In this document: in pieces, positions 37,313 through 49,012 of the stretch
How the letters are laid out: the number at the start of each line of letters is the position of its first letter
How positions within the stretch are numbered: position 1 is the first letter of the stretch
Origin: Chrysomallon squamiferum
Lineage: Eukaryota > Mollusca > Gastropoda > Neomphalida > Peltospiridae
NCBI GenBank assembly: GCA_012295275.1
Contig: CM022679.1
Coordinates: forward strand, 11,927,915 to 11,991,914
Direction of reading: 5' to 3'
Length of the DNA: 64,000 nt
Notes under the pieces: generated by a model
Database searches by the model: none
Told to the model about the DNA's origin: nothing
What the model saw: only the letters and a program-made list of their open reading frames with translations
Made by a program: the position numbers and the translations under genes

Positions 37313-39425
37313 GTAAGGTATTATTCATTCATAGAAATGTATTTATATTTCATTGTTTTAGGAAACATTTTAGACTATAAATCTGAGTCGAGTAAATTAT
37401 ATTGTATTATATTTATTGGAATTAAATAACATGTTTGCTAGAGAAAATTCAAACTCTACACGTAATTATATATCCTCAGACACATACACTGACAAGCAAA
37501 AACAAATATATTTATTTATTTTACGGAATTGTGTATGTATGTGACAATACACACGTATGCACACACTTACATATATATACATATACATACCTATAAACAT
37601 ATACATACATATGTATGTATATGTATATATATATATATATTTATATTTGTGTGTGTATGTTATATGGCTAGGATTAATATCACCGGTTAAACTTAGGTTT
37701 TATTTCCAGGGAAGTACATAGCATTTAATAAAACCATTACTGAGCACTCCGACGATAATTGGTAACTGTGTCTAACTTTTGAGATATTATCCTTTCGTTG
37801 ACGATGTTTCTTAAACTAATCCGTTAAATCGCTAGAAATCATTTTTGGTCGTCGCAAATGGATAAAAATGTAGAAAACATTTTATTTTTTCGTCTAAGTA
37901 ATAGTCAAGTTTTGAATTTAATGGGTTTTTTTTTTTAATTTTTAATTTTTTTTTCTTTAAATCCATTCAAACACTGTTGTTTTGTGACTAAATGTTTTAA
38001 TAATTTTTGTTATGGATTTCTCTAGAGAGCTTTTTTAGAAACGATTTCCTGATGTGTATCCCAAAATCTATAATTTTTCTAAAACCCATCAAGTGACTTT
38101 TTTCAAAAGGTTTCTGACAAATAAATTTTTTACAAAATCGTAAAATAATATGTGTATGTAAAGGAAGGATGTAAATGTTTATCCAGAATACAGTACCAGT
38201 TTATTTTTCCATGTATTTATTACCAAAATTACTGATTATTTTTAATGGCAGTAAGTGCTGATAATACAAATCACCTTCGGCAATACTAGACTCTTATCAA
38301 GACGGTTACGACAGTGTTACACGTCCAAAACACCCAGAGCTGTTTTGTTATCTCTGGAAGGTTAATAAACTATCACGTTCGTTAACTTACTAATGGGTCG
38401 TTTGCTTTATTTCTTAATTTACTACCAAGAATGTTTTTTTTTTCAGTTGTAACAAAGAAAAAAAAAAAAAAAAAAAAAAATGAGTAAAGTTTATAGTATT
38501 CGTCTCTGTTAGATAACTTCCAACGGAGACACAAAATGTCAACAGATTCGTTATAAATATCTGTCTGTCTCTGTGCTTCACTTTATCAAAGGCTGCTTTC
38601 TTGACTGTTGTCTGCTAGTCTGCCTGTCTGTATGTCTGTTACACAGACCCGTACACATAAAAACGTCAGTAACGTAACAACATTATATAGTTAGTTTTGA
38701 TATTGTGTTATATACTAGGAAACAACCAAACAAAAACATTCATCTATGTGTTTTGAAAAATGGATATATATTTTGTGAAAATAAATAAACCTGTCAATTT
38801 TTTTTTTAAAATAGTCTTTTTAGGTGATATATTTTATATTTATTATTATATACACTATCAAACGGCGAAAGTCTATTCATATCTCCTCACGACGAAGATT
38901 AAACTAAACATGACTACATTAAATATATGATTCAGTGAATCTGAATTTCAAAACATTTTTAAATCCGGTTCTAGCTAATAACACACTGAGGCGCTTTGTT
39001 AGTTTGTACCATATCAAAACTATTTTCCTTCCTCTTTGTAGAAAATATTTACAAGTGCATATTATTTTAATCTAACTGTACTGTCACGATTTGTTCTTGA
39101 ATGACAGGATGGAATTTTGATTTCAATGAGCAAGGGTATACATTTTGTAAGAAGGTAATTATGGTTGCTAGTATGACGGAAATTGGACGTGAATAAAGTA
39201 AACTTTGAAATGCTTTTTTTTTTTTTTTTTTTCAAAATGAAAAGTAATAATAATAATATATAAATAAATAAAAAATAAAATAAAATAAAAGTAATAAAAA
39301 AACAAATAAAATAAAATAAGAATCAACGGATGAACAAATATCAGCATATCTAATACAAATAAAGACACGTAATTAAATTTAAAAATGAAACACACACACA
39401 CATACACAAACACTCACGCACTATT

Positions 39426-39427
<2 letters not shown>

Positions 39428-39466
<39 letters not shown>
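39428..39466 (+). repeat. (GA)n microsatellite
   Basis: Pure GA dinucleotide repeat in intergenic DNA upstream of chitinase. Confidence 0.95.
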
Positions 39467-39467
<1 letters not shown>

Positions 39468-41304
39468 AACCTAAAACAAAACAAATAAGAATGAACGTTC
39501 AACCAATGAAAACGGACGCTATTTTATGCAATAATATTAATGCAATTATAACAGCAACAGTAAAATTTAAATAACAGTAATTAAACAATAATAACAAAAA
39601 CAACAAATAATACAATGCATATGACAACCGTGGTATTTGGCTAAAGTTTTAAAATTAAAAAAAGAATTAAAAAACAGCAAAAGATAACAAACAAACAAAC
39701 AAATAAATAAATAAAATAGAATTAAAGAAGTAATAAATAAAATATTTAAAAAACTCTTGTAAGCCTAGGGTTATAAATATAAAAAACAAAATTAAAACGA
39801 CAAAAAACAAACCTCAAGAAATATCTGTTCGTGTGTAAACGCTTAATTTTTTTTTTTTATCATCATAAATGTTTATCAAAATCATACCAGTCAAAAAGTT
39901 ATACAAAAAAAAGTATTTATAATATTCCGGAGCGCCGGGTGGTTAAACGGATGGTTGCGCCGCACCCAGGAAAATTACTCAGATATAAGGGAGGAGTATT
40001 GATGGGGAGGTTTATTCGCCACAAAATACACCAACCAACCCTGTCTCTGACAGCAACAGGTACGTTCATTCATTTATTACAGACTGTTGTTTGTTTTTTA
40101 AACAAATATAAACAGAAGAAAAAGAAAAATGTACTTGAATAAGAATCAGACTATATTTGTGGTAATGAAAGTGTACTTTTTTTTTCATTTCGTTTTTTCT
40201 TTTTAATTACATTAGTTCATTGTGACGTATGTATGAAGTATCCAATTTTATATCTTAGATTTTTGAATGCTGAATCACTTTGTCTGATAAATATTTTGTT
40301 TGAATTCTTAACGATAATAATTGATCTGCAGTATCTGGATTTTAAAATTAGTTTCATGACATCTCACGATGCATTTAAGTTAAAACGTTTTTCTTCGCGT
40401 ATTCTATAGCATTCTTTTTATTTATCTGTTTTACTGGATTTTATTGGACTGGCAAGAAAATCTCGAGTAGCTAAAGATTTCACTTCTCCCAGTGCCGCTT
40501 GGAATAGTTAACCTATTGAGAGAAGTTTTATTCCCCTTGTAATAACCGTTGGTATTAAAACGTTTTGAAGTGTCGTTAAACAGACATTAATTCTTTCATT
40601 CTGAAACAATTTGTTTTATTTTATTATAGTAATGGTTACTTTACAACTATATATAGTAGATATATAATACTATATAATACTATATAATACTGTAATTATT
40701 ACGTCACATAAATTTTCTTTCTAATTTTATATACGCATTTTACTGTTATTTAATTTCCTGTGTATGGTTAAATGTGCGAGGCGTTATGCTTTTATTTTGC
40801 TTTCTCTCATATAAATCGATTTTTTAAATAATTATTTCGGTTGTTGTAATTTACACTAATTCTGGGTTTTTCAGTTCTTCTTTGTATGAGGCTATATAAT
40901 TCTGCTTTTACTAATCTTATCTTAATTCAATTATAATTTTTTTTTTTTTCACAGTCACAGACCTGAAATCATAATTACCTAATAATTCAATGTTTTGAGA
41001 TATATTGCAAACAACCCTGTTTCTATATGTTTTGGATAGAAGAGGGCTGTAGGTTACATTCTATTTTCAGCCAGTACTGTACGACTGGTTTATCAAATGC
41101 AGTGGTATATGCTGTTATATCTTTAAAATTTACCTAGCTTCTTATAATTTTTTTTTTTTTTTTTAAAAGAGTTGTCCAAAGCATAATAGTAACGGGTTTT
41201 AACTCTTTCATCAGTATGAATTTAACCAAAATGAAATAATAAAAAATGCAATGAATGCATCGTTTAATACAATGTTTCTTCATTCGTGTTTTTCAGCTGA
41301 AACC

Positions 41305-41382
41305 ATGTGGGTAACATACGGATTACTAGTGGTATTTACTTGTCTGTTATGTCAAGGTAAGAAAGTTATTTTAATACATTTT

Positions 41383-41437
<55 letters not shown>

Positions 41438-41540
41438 ATAATAATCAGTATCAATAACTATATTAAAATTGTTATGCAGACTGTTTTTATTGTTAAACGG
41501 AGGATTATATAATGGTGTATCTGGCTTGTATCTTTCTTAC

Positions 41541-41571
<31 letters not shown>

Positions 41572-42207
41572 TAAACAATATATATATATTTTTTTCTTAC
41601 AGTTCAAAGTGCTTGCAACTATAAAATAGTATGCTACTTTCCAAACTGGTTCCAGTACAAACCAGCCCCCTACAGATACGTCCCTGCCAATATTGATCCA
41701 CACCTGTGTACTCACATTTTCTACGCCTTTGTCCAAGTTTCTCCTGATGCCAAAACCATTGTCAAAATAGAACCAAACGACGAAAGTGAGTTTTATTACA
41801 TTTATTAATAATTTGCCTAATATCTGTCTATTCAGTTCCTATTATGAAATTATTTAGTTTGGTTTAATTTTATTTTTATTTATTTGAAATGGCGCTCACT
41901 GTTCATTAAACAATACATCTGTTTATAGCAATGTATGCAGAAATAATTGCTCTGAAGAATCAGAATCCAGACCTGAAAGTTCTCCTGGCAGTAGGAGGCT
42001 GGAATCATGGGCCAGAACGCTTCTCCAGAGTTGCAGCCACAGACTCCAGCATCGATCTCTGGGCTGGCAACGTAATCGCCTACTTGCGACAACATCGTTT
42101 CGATGGGCTGGATGTAGACTGGGAGTACCCCGTAGGTCGTGGTTCGCCGGCTTCTGATAAACAGCGATTTACCGTATTCTTACAGGTAAAAACTAAACAA
42201 ACAGATA

Positions 42208-42249
<42 letters not shown>

Positions 42250-43331
42250 ACCGGTTTCTATTATTCTGTCTTAAAACCACTGGAAGGCAGTCAAGTTGAA
42301 TTATTCAACATTTGAAACAAATATCTGTTTATAATTAAGTAATATACATATAATTCAAATTCCAAAACGTCTGAGTTTTTATTTTTCATAGACGTTTGGA
42401 TAGATCAGTTTTTAGGATTGTCCAATAAACAATTAATAAATCTGTTCATTTTTATATAGCGAGTCCGCGCTGCGTTTGATGCAGAGGCTGTTCGTACCGG
42501 AACAACGAGATTGGACCTTGCCATTGCAGTAAGTGCTGGGAAATGGTTCGGAGATCAAAGCTACGAAAGAAGTAAAATCGGCAGGTATATGATCTGTTAT
42601 TTGTATATGATATTATACCTCTACTAGAATACTTTTTAAATAAATTAGTAAATATACAAACAGACACTAACTATATGATTATGATAATTACGACAGTGAG
42701 AATACTAGCACTGTTTCTTCCATTGACATTGCTCTGTTTACTACTACCGCTCAACTATAGCCATAACTATCACTGCTGCATCACTATCACCATCATCACC
42801 ATGACCACTACTACCACCACCACTACCACATCATCACAACCACCACCACCGTCACCGCTACTCTTCCTCCTACTACTACTACTATATATGTTTCTGTTGC
42901 TGCTGTTTCGGTTTCATCTCACTCTTTTTGCAATTAACCTATCATTGCTGTTGTTATTGCTACTTACTATTACTATTACCACTACTACTACAATAATAAC
43001 AACAATAAAATAATATTACGATTATTATTATTTTTATTACTACTTCTATACCACTACTAAACTACTTACTATTATGACTTACATTACTATCGTTTCTGTC
43101 TGTAGCTGCTGCTCCTAATTTTACTATGATTTCACAACAACAACAATAACAACAAAAGTAACAGCAACTATTATTACTACTATAATTATAGTTTTTAATA
43201 ATTTTTGAGAAACACTGTCGTATTTATAATGCAACATATTTTATTACGGGTAAAAATTAATATCCTTTTTTTCTCTGTTACTATATGGTTTTATTTTAAC
43301 GTTTTGTCTCGACTTGAAAAATAACTGCATG

Positions 43332-43380
<49 letters not shown>

Positions 43381-44443
43381 AAGAAACCATCAAAACCTGT
43401 TTGTTATTAATCTCTAAGTTCATTTTGATAACAATCAAATTTACACTTTCACAAAAATGCTTGAATCTTTGAAGAGAAAAATAAATAAATAAGAAGAAGA
43501 ATAAAAAAGTCTCGTCTTTAAATGGCATGAGCCACGGAGAATAAACGAGAAATATTCAACGGTACCTTCAGTTACGAGTGCTCTAACATCCGAGTTATCC
43601 GCGTTACGAACAGCCGCCCGGTCGATTTTTTGCTATCAGTTGCAAGTCAAAATCCGAGTTACGAGCTAGTTGGCGCAACGAACAGCACAACATCCGCCCA
43701 GCATCCTGCGTCTCACTCGTTTGCTTCACATGGTTACCTCGCCGTGGAAACATCTCTGTTGTGTTATGCTCGCGATGGATCCTAAGAGAGTGAGTGCAAA
43801 GGACAATGCTGAAAAGAAGAAGCGGATGATGTCAATTGAATTAAAGCATGAAATCATAGAAAAACATGAGCGAGGTGTGCGTGTTGTCAACATGGCTAGG
43901 CATGTGTAGTAATTTTACGATATGTACCATACTGAAGCAGAAGGAGTCGATAAAGGCTATAACTCTAGTCAAAGGCGTTAAAATAATTTCTAAGCGGCGG
44001 ACCTCTGTCCATGAAAAGGTGGAGAAACCCTAACCCTGTACACTTTACAAAACCAATTTATCGGTTTACATTCTCTTTAATTTTGTTTTTATACAATATT
44101 TGTTATTTATACATACATTTATCTTATTTAAAAACACTTTACAAAACATTTTGGGGGGCTGGAACGGATTACTGGTATTTCAATTAATTTCATTTGGGAA
44201 AATTGATTTGATATACGAATTAAACTTGTAAGTCAGGGTACTGTATATATAAAAATATTTTATTAAAACCAGACAGAAAACTCAACAAGGGGTTTTAAAT
44301 CTTCACGCTTGACTTATTTCTAATCACTTGTCATTAGGTACTTATTTTTATGCTCTGGTGCATAAATAATAAAACCACCATCACTGACAACTCCAATAAC
44401 AATTCTAATGATGAAGAAACTGACTGTAACAGGCTACTTATTA

Positions 44444-44498
<55 letters not shown>

Positions 44499-47022
44499 TA
44501 TTGAATTCCAGAAATGAGTTTAGTTATGTTTATATATTTATATTTTTCTGTTCAAAGATACGTTGACTTGGTTAACGTTATGACATACGATTTCCATGGT
44601 ACGTGGGAAAGAACTGCCGGTCATCAAAGCCAATTATACAGTTCTAAATACGACAAAGGAGCCAACGTCCAGCTGAACGCGGTAATTAAAATAAATAATA
44701 TTCACCTCAGTTACCATGGAGGATTAATGTATTTATACACGATATGTGGAATTTCTAATCTCGTAGGTTTATCAATCTCCTAAACAGAAAAAAAAAAAAA
44801 AAAAAAAAAAAATACACGGATGAGTTAACAGATTTTTGCAAAACGAAGGTAGTCAGGACGTGGTAGACAGATGATAATAAAATTTAATAGTAAACGATGC
44901 CGGGCAACCGCATTCAAAAAGCCATGGATACGGTTTATATATGCATTTACAACCTTAACTGATGATCAGTAAGAGTTTATGTGGAATTTGCTATGAGATA
45001 AAAGTCGTAAGTTTCGCACCTAATTAACGTCAGTATTAAAATGTTTCGATATAACCGTATTCATTTATTCATTTCTTAATTATTTTTATTTCACAGGAAT
45101 TTGCAATTGACTATTACATCTCTGGTGGCGTTCCCAAAGAGAAACTGATTTTGGGTATGGCAAGTTATGGACGGACATTCACCCTGACAGATCCGACAAA
45201 GACCACACCAGGCTCACCCGCAAGTGGGGGTGGTTACCGTGGTGACTACACTCATGAAACCGGAATTTTAAGCTACTTCGAAGTACGCAAATATTTATAT
45301 ATCAGCTAACTAACTGAATAACTGATTTCTTCATTTTTATGAGGGTTTTTTTTTTTTATTGTGTTCATTCTTCTTTCAGTTATTCAGTAATTTGATCTTT
45401 AATTTTTATTTGTTTCGTTCTTTATTTAAATATTATTTTGATAAAGTTCTTTATACAAAATTATCACATATTCAACAGTATTCTGTTTTCCATTTATTTA
45501 TATCGACGGACATTTGTGTTTTGTTTTTTATTTTTTATTAGATATGTAATGTGCTTGAGATGAACGGGTGGACGAAAGTTCTGATGAGCAAGGCTAAAGT
45601 ACCCTATGCTTACGGCCCAAGAAATGGCAAAACGGAATGGATTGGATATGATGATGAAGCAAGTTTCGTGCGTAAGGTAAGATATACATTATTTAAAATA
45701 CAGTCATAATTCTAAGTGAACTAGTTATAACAATAACATGGGAAAGCATTTTATAACAGTTACTCAAATACTTGAACTAACACCCTCTTGGACGCATCCC
45801 AACCAATAAACACGGATGCACGCCAAACACACCCACCCACCCACCCACCCACCCACACACACACACACACACACTCTGAAAGAAATATATAGGATTTTTG
45901 GTTGGAAGGAGAAACCGAATAAAACCGAAAATTTAACTACACACGTATAACACTTTCAAGTGCAATTATCATTCCACCTACCATGCGTAACTGTAGATTA
46001 AACATATTTTGAATACATTATTATACCAAATATTTTTAATCAATATATCCATATATATTTAGCAATTCATCAGTGTGCAATATAAAAATACACTGGGCGT
46101 TCTATGTCTTATTTTAACTGGATATCTGAACCTTTGTTTTCAAACAGATGAAATATCTTCAAAGCAAGGGGCTCGGTGGAGCTATGGTTTGGAACTTGGC
46201 TCTAGATGATTTTAATGGTAAATCTTGCGGTTCTGGCAATTCTCCGTTAATCAGAATAATCAAAAATCAGTTGTGCCCAAATAATTCAACGTCTGCTAGT
46301 CCTACAGCATCTACAAATTCTGTAACTACAGCATCTACAACTCCTGTAACTACAGCATCTACAACTCCTGTAACAACAGCTGACAGTACGAGTTCGACTT
46401 CATTACCAGTAACGGTTACAACGACTACAGCTACAGAAACAACAAAAGTCCAGACAACGAAAACACCAACACCTCAGACTATATCAGGTAATTAAATCTG
46501 AATTTGTGACAGATTTGTTAATGTTAATAATCACTGTATTTTAGCTGCTGTGTTATGTTATCCTATATTATACTATTTTATTTTATTTTATCTTGTTATG
46601 TTTTGAGTGTGTGTGTGTCTGTGTATTTGAGTGTGTTTGTGTGTGCGTATGTGCGTATGTCTGCATGTATGTTTTTTCTCCATCTATTCATGCAATTATA
46701 GGATATGTGTTTAAGTGTACTTCTGTGCTTGCACTTTTATATACTTTTGCATATGTTCATTTAGATTTGTTAACATAAAGTAATATTTATTTTCACTTTC
46801 ACAGTTTCTAATATTGAAGTCTCTTGCAAGCGAGGAGAGTGGCCTGGAGAATGGCTAGCAGATCCCACTGACTGTTCGAAGTTTTACCGTTGTGTTACGT
46901 ATACCAGTGCTCTAAGAATCATGTATAGTTTCAACTGTCCACATCCACAGTTCCTGGGTTTTGACATGAAAAAGAATTTGTGCAACTGGAAATCCTTGGT
47001 TCCCGCTTGTGCAGCAAAATAA
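41305..47022 (+). CDS. Chitinase: GH18 catalytic domain, Thr/Ser-rich linker, CBM14 chitin-binding domain
   Basis: Nine coding exons with consistent phases: 41305-41356, 41603-41785, 41929-42185, 42460-42584, 44558-44681, 45097-45282, 45542-45676, 46148-46487, 46805-47022. They total 1620 nt (539 residues plus TAA). Exon 1 encodes a signal peptide (M-W-V-T-Y then a Leu/Val-rich core). Exon 2 starts the GH18 barrel with Y-K-I-V-C-Y-F-x-N-W and C-T-H-I-F-Y-A-F. Exon 3 has L-A-V-G-G-W and the catalytic motif D-G-L-D-V-D-W-E-Y-P (42102-42131). Exon 5 has M-T-Y-D-F-H-G. Exon 8 closes the barrel with G-G-A-M-V-W and continues into the linker. Exon 9 is CBM14. The full set of expected barrel segments is present, so hydrolysis of chitin beta-1,4 bonds outside the cell or in the gut is likely. 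Intron 4 (42585-44557) has taken in a Tigger relic and microsatellites. Confidence 0.93.
41386..41434 (+). repeat. (CT)n microsatellite in chitinase intron 1
   Basis: Pure CT repeat starting 30 bp after the exon 1 donor; a long poly-A run follows at about 41544-41571 in the same intron. Confidence 0.95.
42102..42125 (+). other. GH18 catalytic motif DxxDxDxE in chitinase exon 3
   Basis: The codons read D-G-L-D-V-D-W-E. In family 18 glycosidases the last Glu is the proton donor and the preceding Asp residues position the substrate N-acetyl group. All four acidic residues are intact, so this is predicted to be an active enzyme and not a chitinase-like lectin. Confidence 0.95.
42675..43190. repeat. 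Triplet-rich low-complexity tract in chitinase intron 4
   Basis: The region is built from degenerate ACT/ACC/CAC/ATT/AAC triplets with no stable reading pattern. It can be read as an open frame only because of its composition. No gene is supported. Confidence 0.7.
43556..44245 (+). mobile_element. Decayed Tigger/pogo-type DNA transposon in chitinase intron 4
   Basis: The ends are imperfect inverted repeats: GGTACCTTCAGTTACGAGTG near 43561 and, on the right, GTAAGTCAGGGTACTGTAT ending near 44245. The inner right side reads GGGGGGCTGGAACGGATTA (about 44154), then TTTCATTTGGGAAAATTGAT, typical of Tigger-family 3' ends. Between them an open piece at 43775-43908 encodes M-D-P-K-R-V-S-A then K-H-E-I-I-E-K-H-E-R-G-V-R-V, matching the N-terminal helix-turn-helix (CENP-B-like) region of Tigger transposases. 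It then meets TAG, and only about 690 bp remain of an element that is normally over 2 kb. The copy is internally deleted and inactive. Confidence 0.8.
43775..44030 (+). pseudogene. Tigger-type transposase N-terminal fragment
   Basis: A start codon in the context GCGATGGATCC opens a frame with M-D-P-K-R and a basic K-K-K-R-M-M-S segment, leading into the I-E-L-K-H-E-I-I-E helix of the CENP-B/pogo DNA-binding domain. A stop interrupts it at about 43907. Similarity appears to go on in another frame through T-I-L-K-Q-K-E-S-I-K-A to about 44030. The DDE catalytic part is missing. Confidence 0.7.
44446..44497 (+). repeat. (AAT)n microsatellite in chitinase intron 4
   Basis: Pure AAT repeat about 60 bp before the exon 5 acceptor. 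A second ATT tract in intron 3 is at 42210-42247 and an (AT)n tract at 43337-43378. Confidence 0.95.
46280..46487 (+). other. Thr/Ser/Pro-rich linker with a short internal tandem repeat
   Basis: The end of exon 8 encodes about 69 residues made mainly of Thr, Ser, Ala, Val and Pro. A 27-bp unit coding for P-V-T-T-A-S-T-T-like peptide is repeated two to three times at about 46315-46380. Such linkers in chitinases are usually O-glycosylated and separate the catalytic and chitin-binding domains. Length polymorphism between individuals is expected for this kind of repeat. Confidence 0.8.
46805..47022 (+). CDS. CBM14 (peritrophin-A type) chitin-binding domain, last chitinase exon
   Basis: The exon encodes 72 residues with six Cys in peritrophin-A order: C-K-x-x-E-W-P ... 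D-C-x-K-F-Y-R-C ... F-N-C-P ... F-D-x-x-x-x-x-C-N-W ... A-C, then A-A-K and TAA. The aromatic residues at F-Y and W near Cys are those that contact chitin in the family. An AATAAA at 47215-47220, about 195 bp after the stop, is a likely polyadenylation signal. Confidence 0.92.
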
Positions 47023-47214
47023 TGCATGTATCTATCTATGCTGTTTGTCTTCATGCGGAATTTAGCATGAAACTTTAAAATGCTTCACAAGTATTAGGGT
47101 AACCGTAATAATAATAAGAAGAAAAACAACAACAATAATAATAACAACAACAACAAAAAAAACTATGCAACTGTTGTTTTCTTATGTGTTAATGTATTAA
47201 ATTAAATGCAATTA

Positions 47215-47220
47215 AATAAA
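47215..47220 (+). terminator. Probable polyadenylation signal of the chitinase gene
   Basis: AATAAA lies 193 bp after the TAA stop at 47020-47022, in AT-rich sequence. It is the first canonical hexamer downstream of the stop; the A-run that overlaps it makes the exact cleavage point unclear. Confidence 0.5.
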
Positions 47221-48427
47221 AAAAAAAAAATAATTAATGAAAATCTCTTACCACATATTTATAATGTAGAAAAATTCAGAGATTTGTTTATAAGCAAGAG
47301 TGTCATGGCTTTTTGATACCATCTCAGGCGGGACCGAATTTTCTTATCAACTCATTGTTCCAGCTTATCACTATGTCATTTATGCAGTACCCAACGTGGA
47401 AATAAGTAATCAGTCCATGCCAAACCATTACATTATTTCAGCTCAGAGGTTATGCTCTGCTATGCTGATTTTATAAACTTCCAAAATAAACTTAAATAAA
47501 TAGGCCAGTTTAATCTAGATGAAAATATACGTGCAAATAAGATCTATGGCCTATGTATGTTGATAATATAAAGCCATTATTACATCTGCCAGCAACCAAG
47601 CATCATGTATTTTGAAATTTAATGAATAATATAATATATCATTACCAGACACTGATTAGTAAATATACTAATTAACCAAAACTTCTTTTTTTTTCAGCAA
47701 AATATATTATTTTATAAAATTAACTGTGCAAACAAAAGAAAGATAAATATAAAAAAAATATAACTAGATTTCGTTAATTTAATTTAAAACTGTGCTGTAT
47801 GTATAACAGCATTATATATGTATTACTTAACTATATGTATATATAAACTTAGGTTTAACATCACATACTTCATAGGATCAAGGTTATAATCAGTGTCTAG
47901 TCAACGTGAACCTTACTTTTGTTTTCAGAAAAATGTATCGACTTAACCATTGAGAATGAAGTACTGTTCTCAGAATACCATCAAGAAAAACAAACAAAGA
48001 AACGAAACCAACAACAACAACAACAACAACAATAATAACAAAAAAGAAATTTGAGAAAATATGTTAAATATTAAAACCATTTTATATTTCATTTCAGTAT
48101 TTATATGTAACTATAAATACAAAAGTAACAAACTTTTTAAATTGAACGACAAATTGAATGGGCTGGTTTAATTAGACATGCATATTTATACACAGTATTA
48201 TACTATTTCAACTGAACAAACATAAAATTAATATATTATAAATAATTAAAAATTAATTAATTAATTAATATTTAAATAAAAAGAAAGAAAGAAAGAATGA
48301 AAGATAAAGGAAGTCATTTGTCATAAAAATAAAATAAACAATAATAAAAAAAAATTGAAAAAAACATTCAGTACACCAAAATATTAGCAGCTTAGACTGA
48401 ATCATTCCGCAATCGGCCTATATAATT

Positions 48428-48481
<54 letters not shown>

Positions 48482-48504
48482 TAAAATATAAATAAATAAA
48501 TAAA

Positions 48505-49012
48505 AATAAATACACGTCCTTTGATATACGAGTATTCAAATATGAGGGTGAAAAATACACAGAATCGATTTTGCGAATACCCAACATCAAACATAATTCA
48601 TGAGAGCGTACTGTTCATATCGAGAATTCGAGATTCACATACGCACGCATATGTCTCTATGTCATATACGAACATATGTACAGAAAATAAAAATCTGCCA
48701 TACGTACATTTTTATAAAATTTCATAATTTTTGCGAACTGTCTGTCAGTCAGGTTAAAAAAAAAAAAAATAATATTTTTTCGATGATAGTATTTCCAAAA
48801 CTGAATACATGAAACGAAATTACTATAAAGCATGAGTATACGATACAAAATATTCTATGTATAAATCAAAACAGACTGAGGCTTCATGGTGCAAGGAAAC
48901 GTGACATGAACAATACGTTCTTGTTAATTGTAATGTTTGATGTTGGGTATTCGCAAAATCGATCCATTTCGGTGTTTTTCACTCCCGTATTTGAATACCT
49001 GGTATTTATTTT
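48505..49012. mobile_element. Fold-back (MITE-like) element with about 110-bp inverted arms
   Basis: The left arm (about 48505-48622) and right arm (about 48903-49012) are reverse complements. They include a perfect 29-bp block at 48565-48593 and 48934-48962 and many partial matches outward to the AT-rich borders. The 280 bp between them contain no open frame of note. The layout is that of a small non-autonomous inverted-repeat element. I see no clear target duplication because the flanks are AAAT/TTTA microsatellites. Confidence 0.7.

Larger units (their letters stand above)
35974..41304. other. Intergenic stretch upstream of the chitinase gene
   Basis: No coding region is supported in 5.3 kb. 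It contains an AAT-rich tract at about 36165-36220, AT/GT microsatellites near 37560-37660, poly-A/T runs, a (GA)n tract at 39430-39466 and long A-rich sequence from 39240 to 39830. A candidate promoter and 5' UTR exon lie near 37149-37312. The pieces at 39925-40080 and 40480-40605 have faint SINE-like phrases that are too weak to call. Confidence 0.6.

Noticed and set aside
39925-40080. tRNA-like or SINE-head sequence with GGGTGGTTAAACGGATGG
   Set aside because: No matching B box at the right distance and no body sequence follows; too weak to call a tRNA or SINE.
40480-40605. SINE-like tail with GTGTCGTTAAACAGACATT
   Set aside because: Only the tail-like phrase is suggestive; the body phrases shared by the other two copies are not clear.
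42675-43013. 112-codon open frame in chitinase intron 4
   Set aside because: Composed of ACC/ACT/CTA triplet repeats; the peptide is low-complexity and there is no homology signal.
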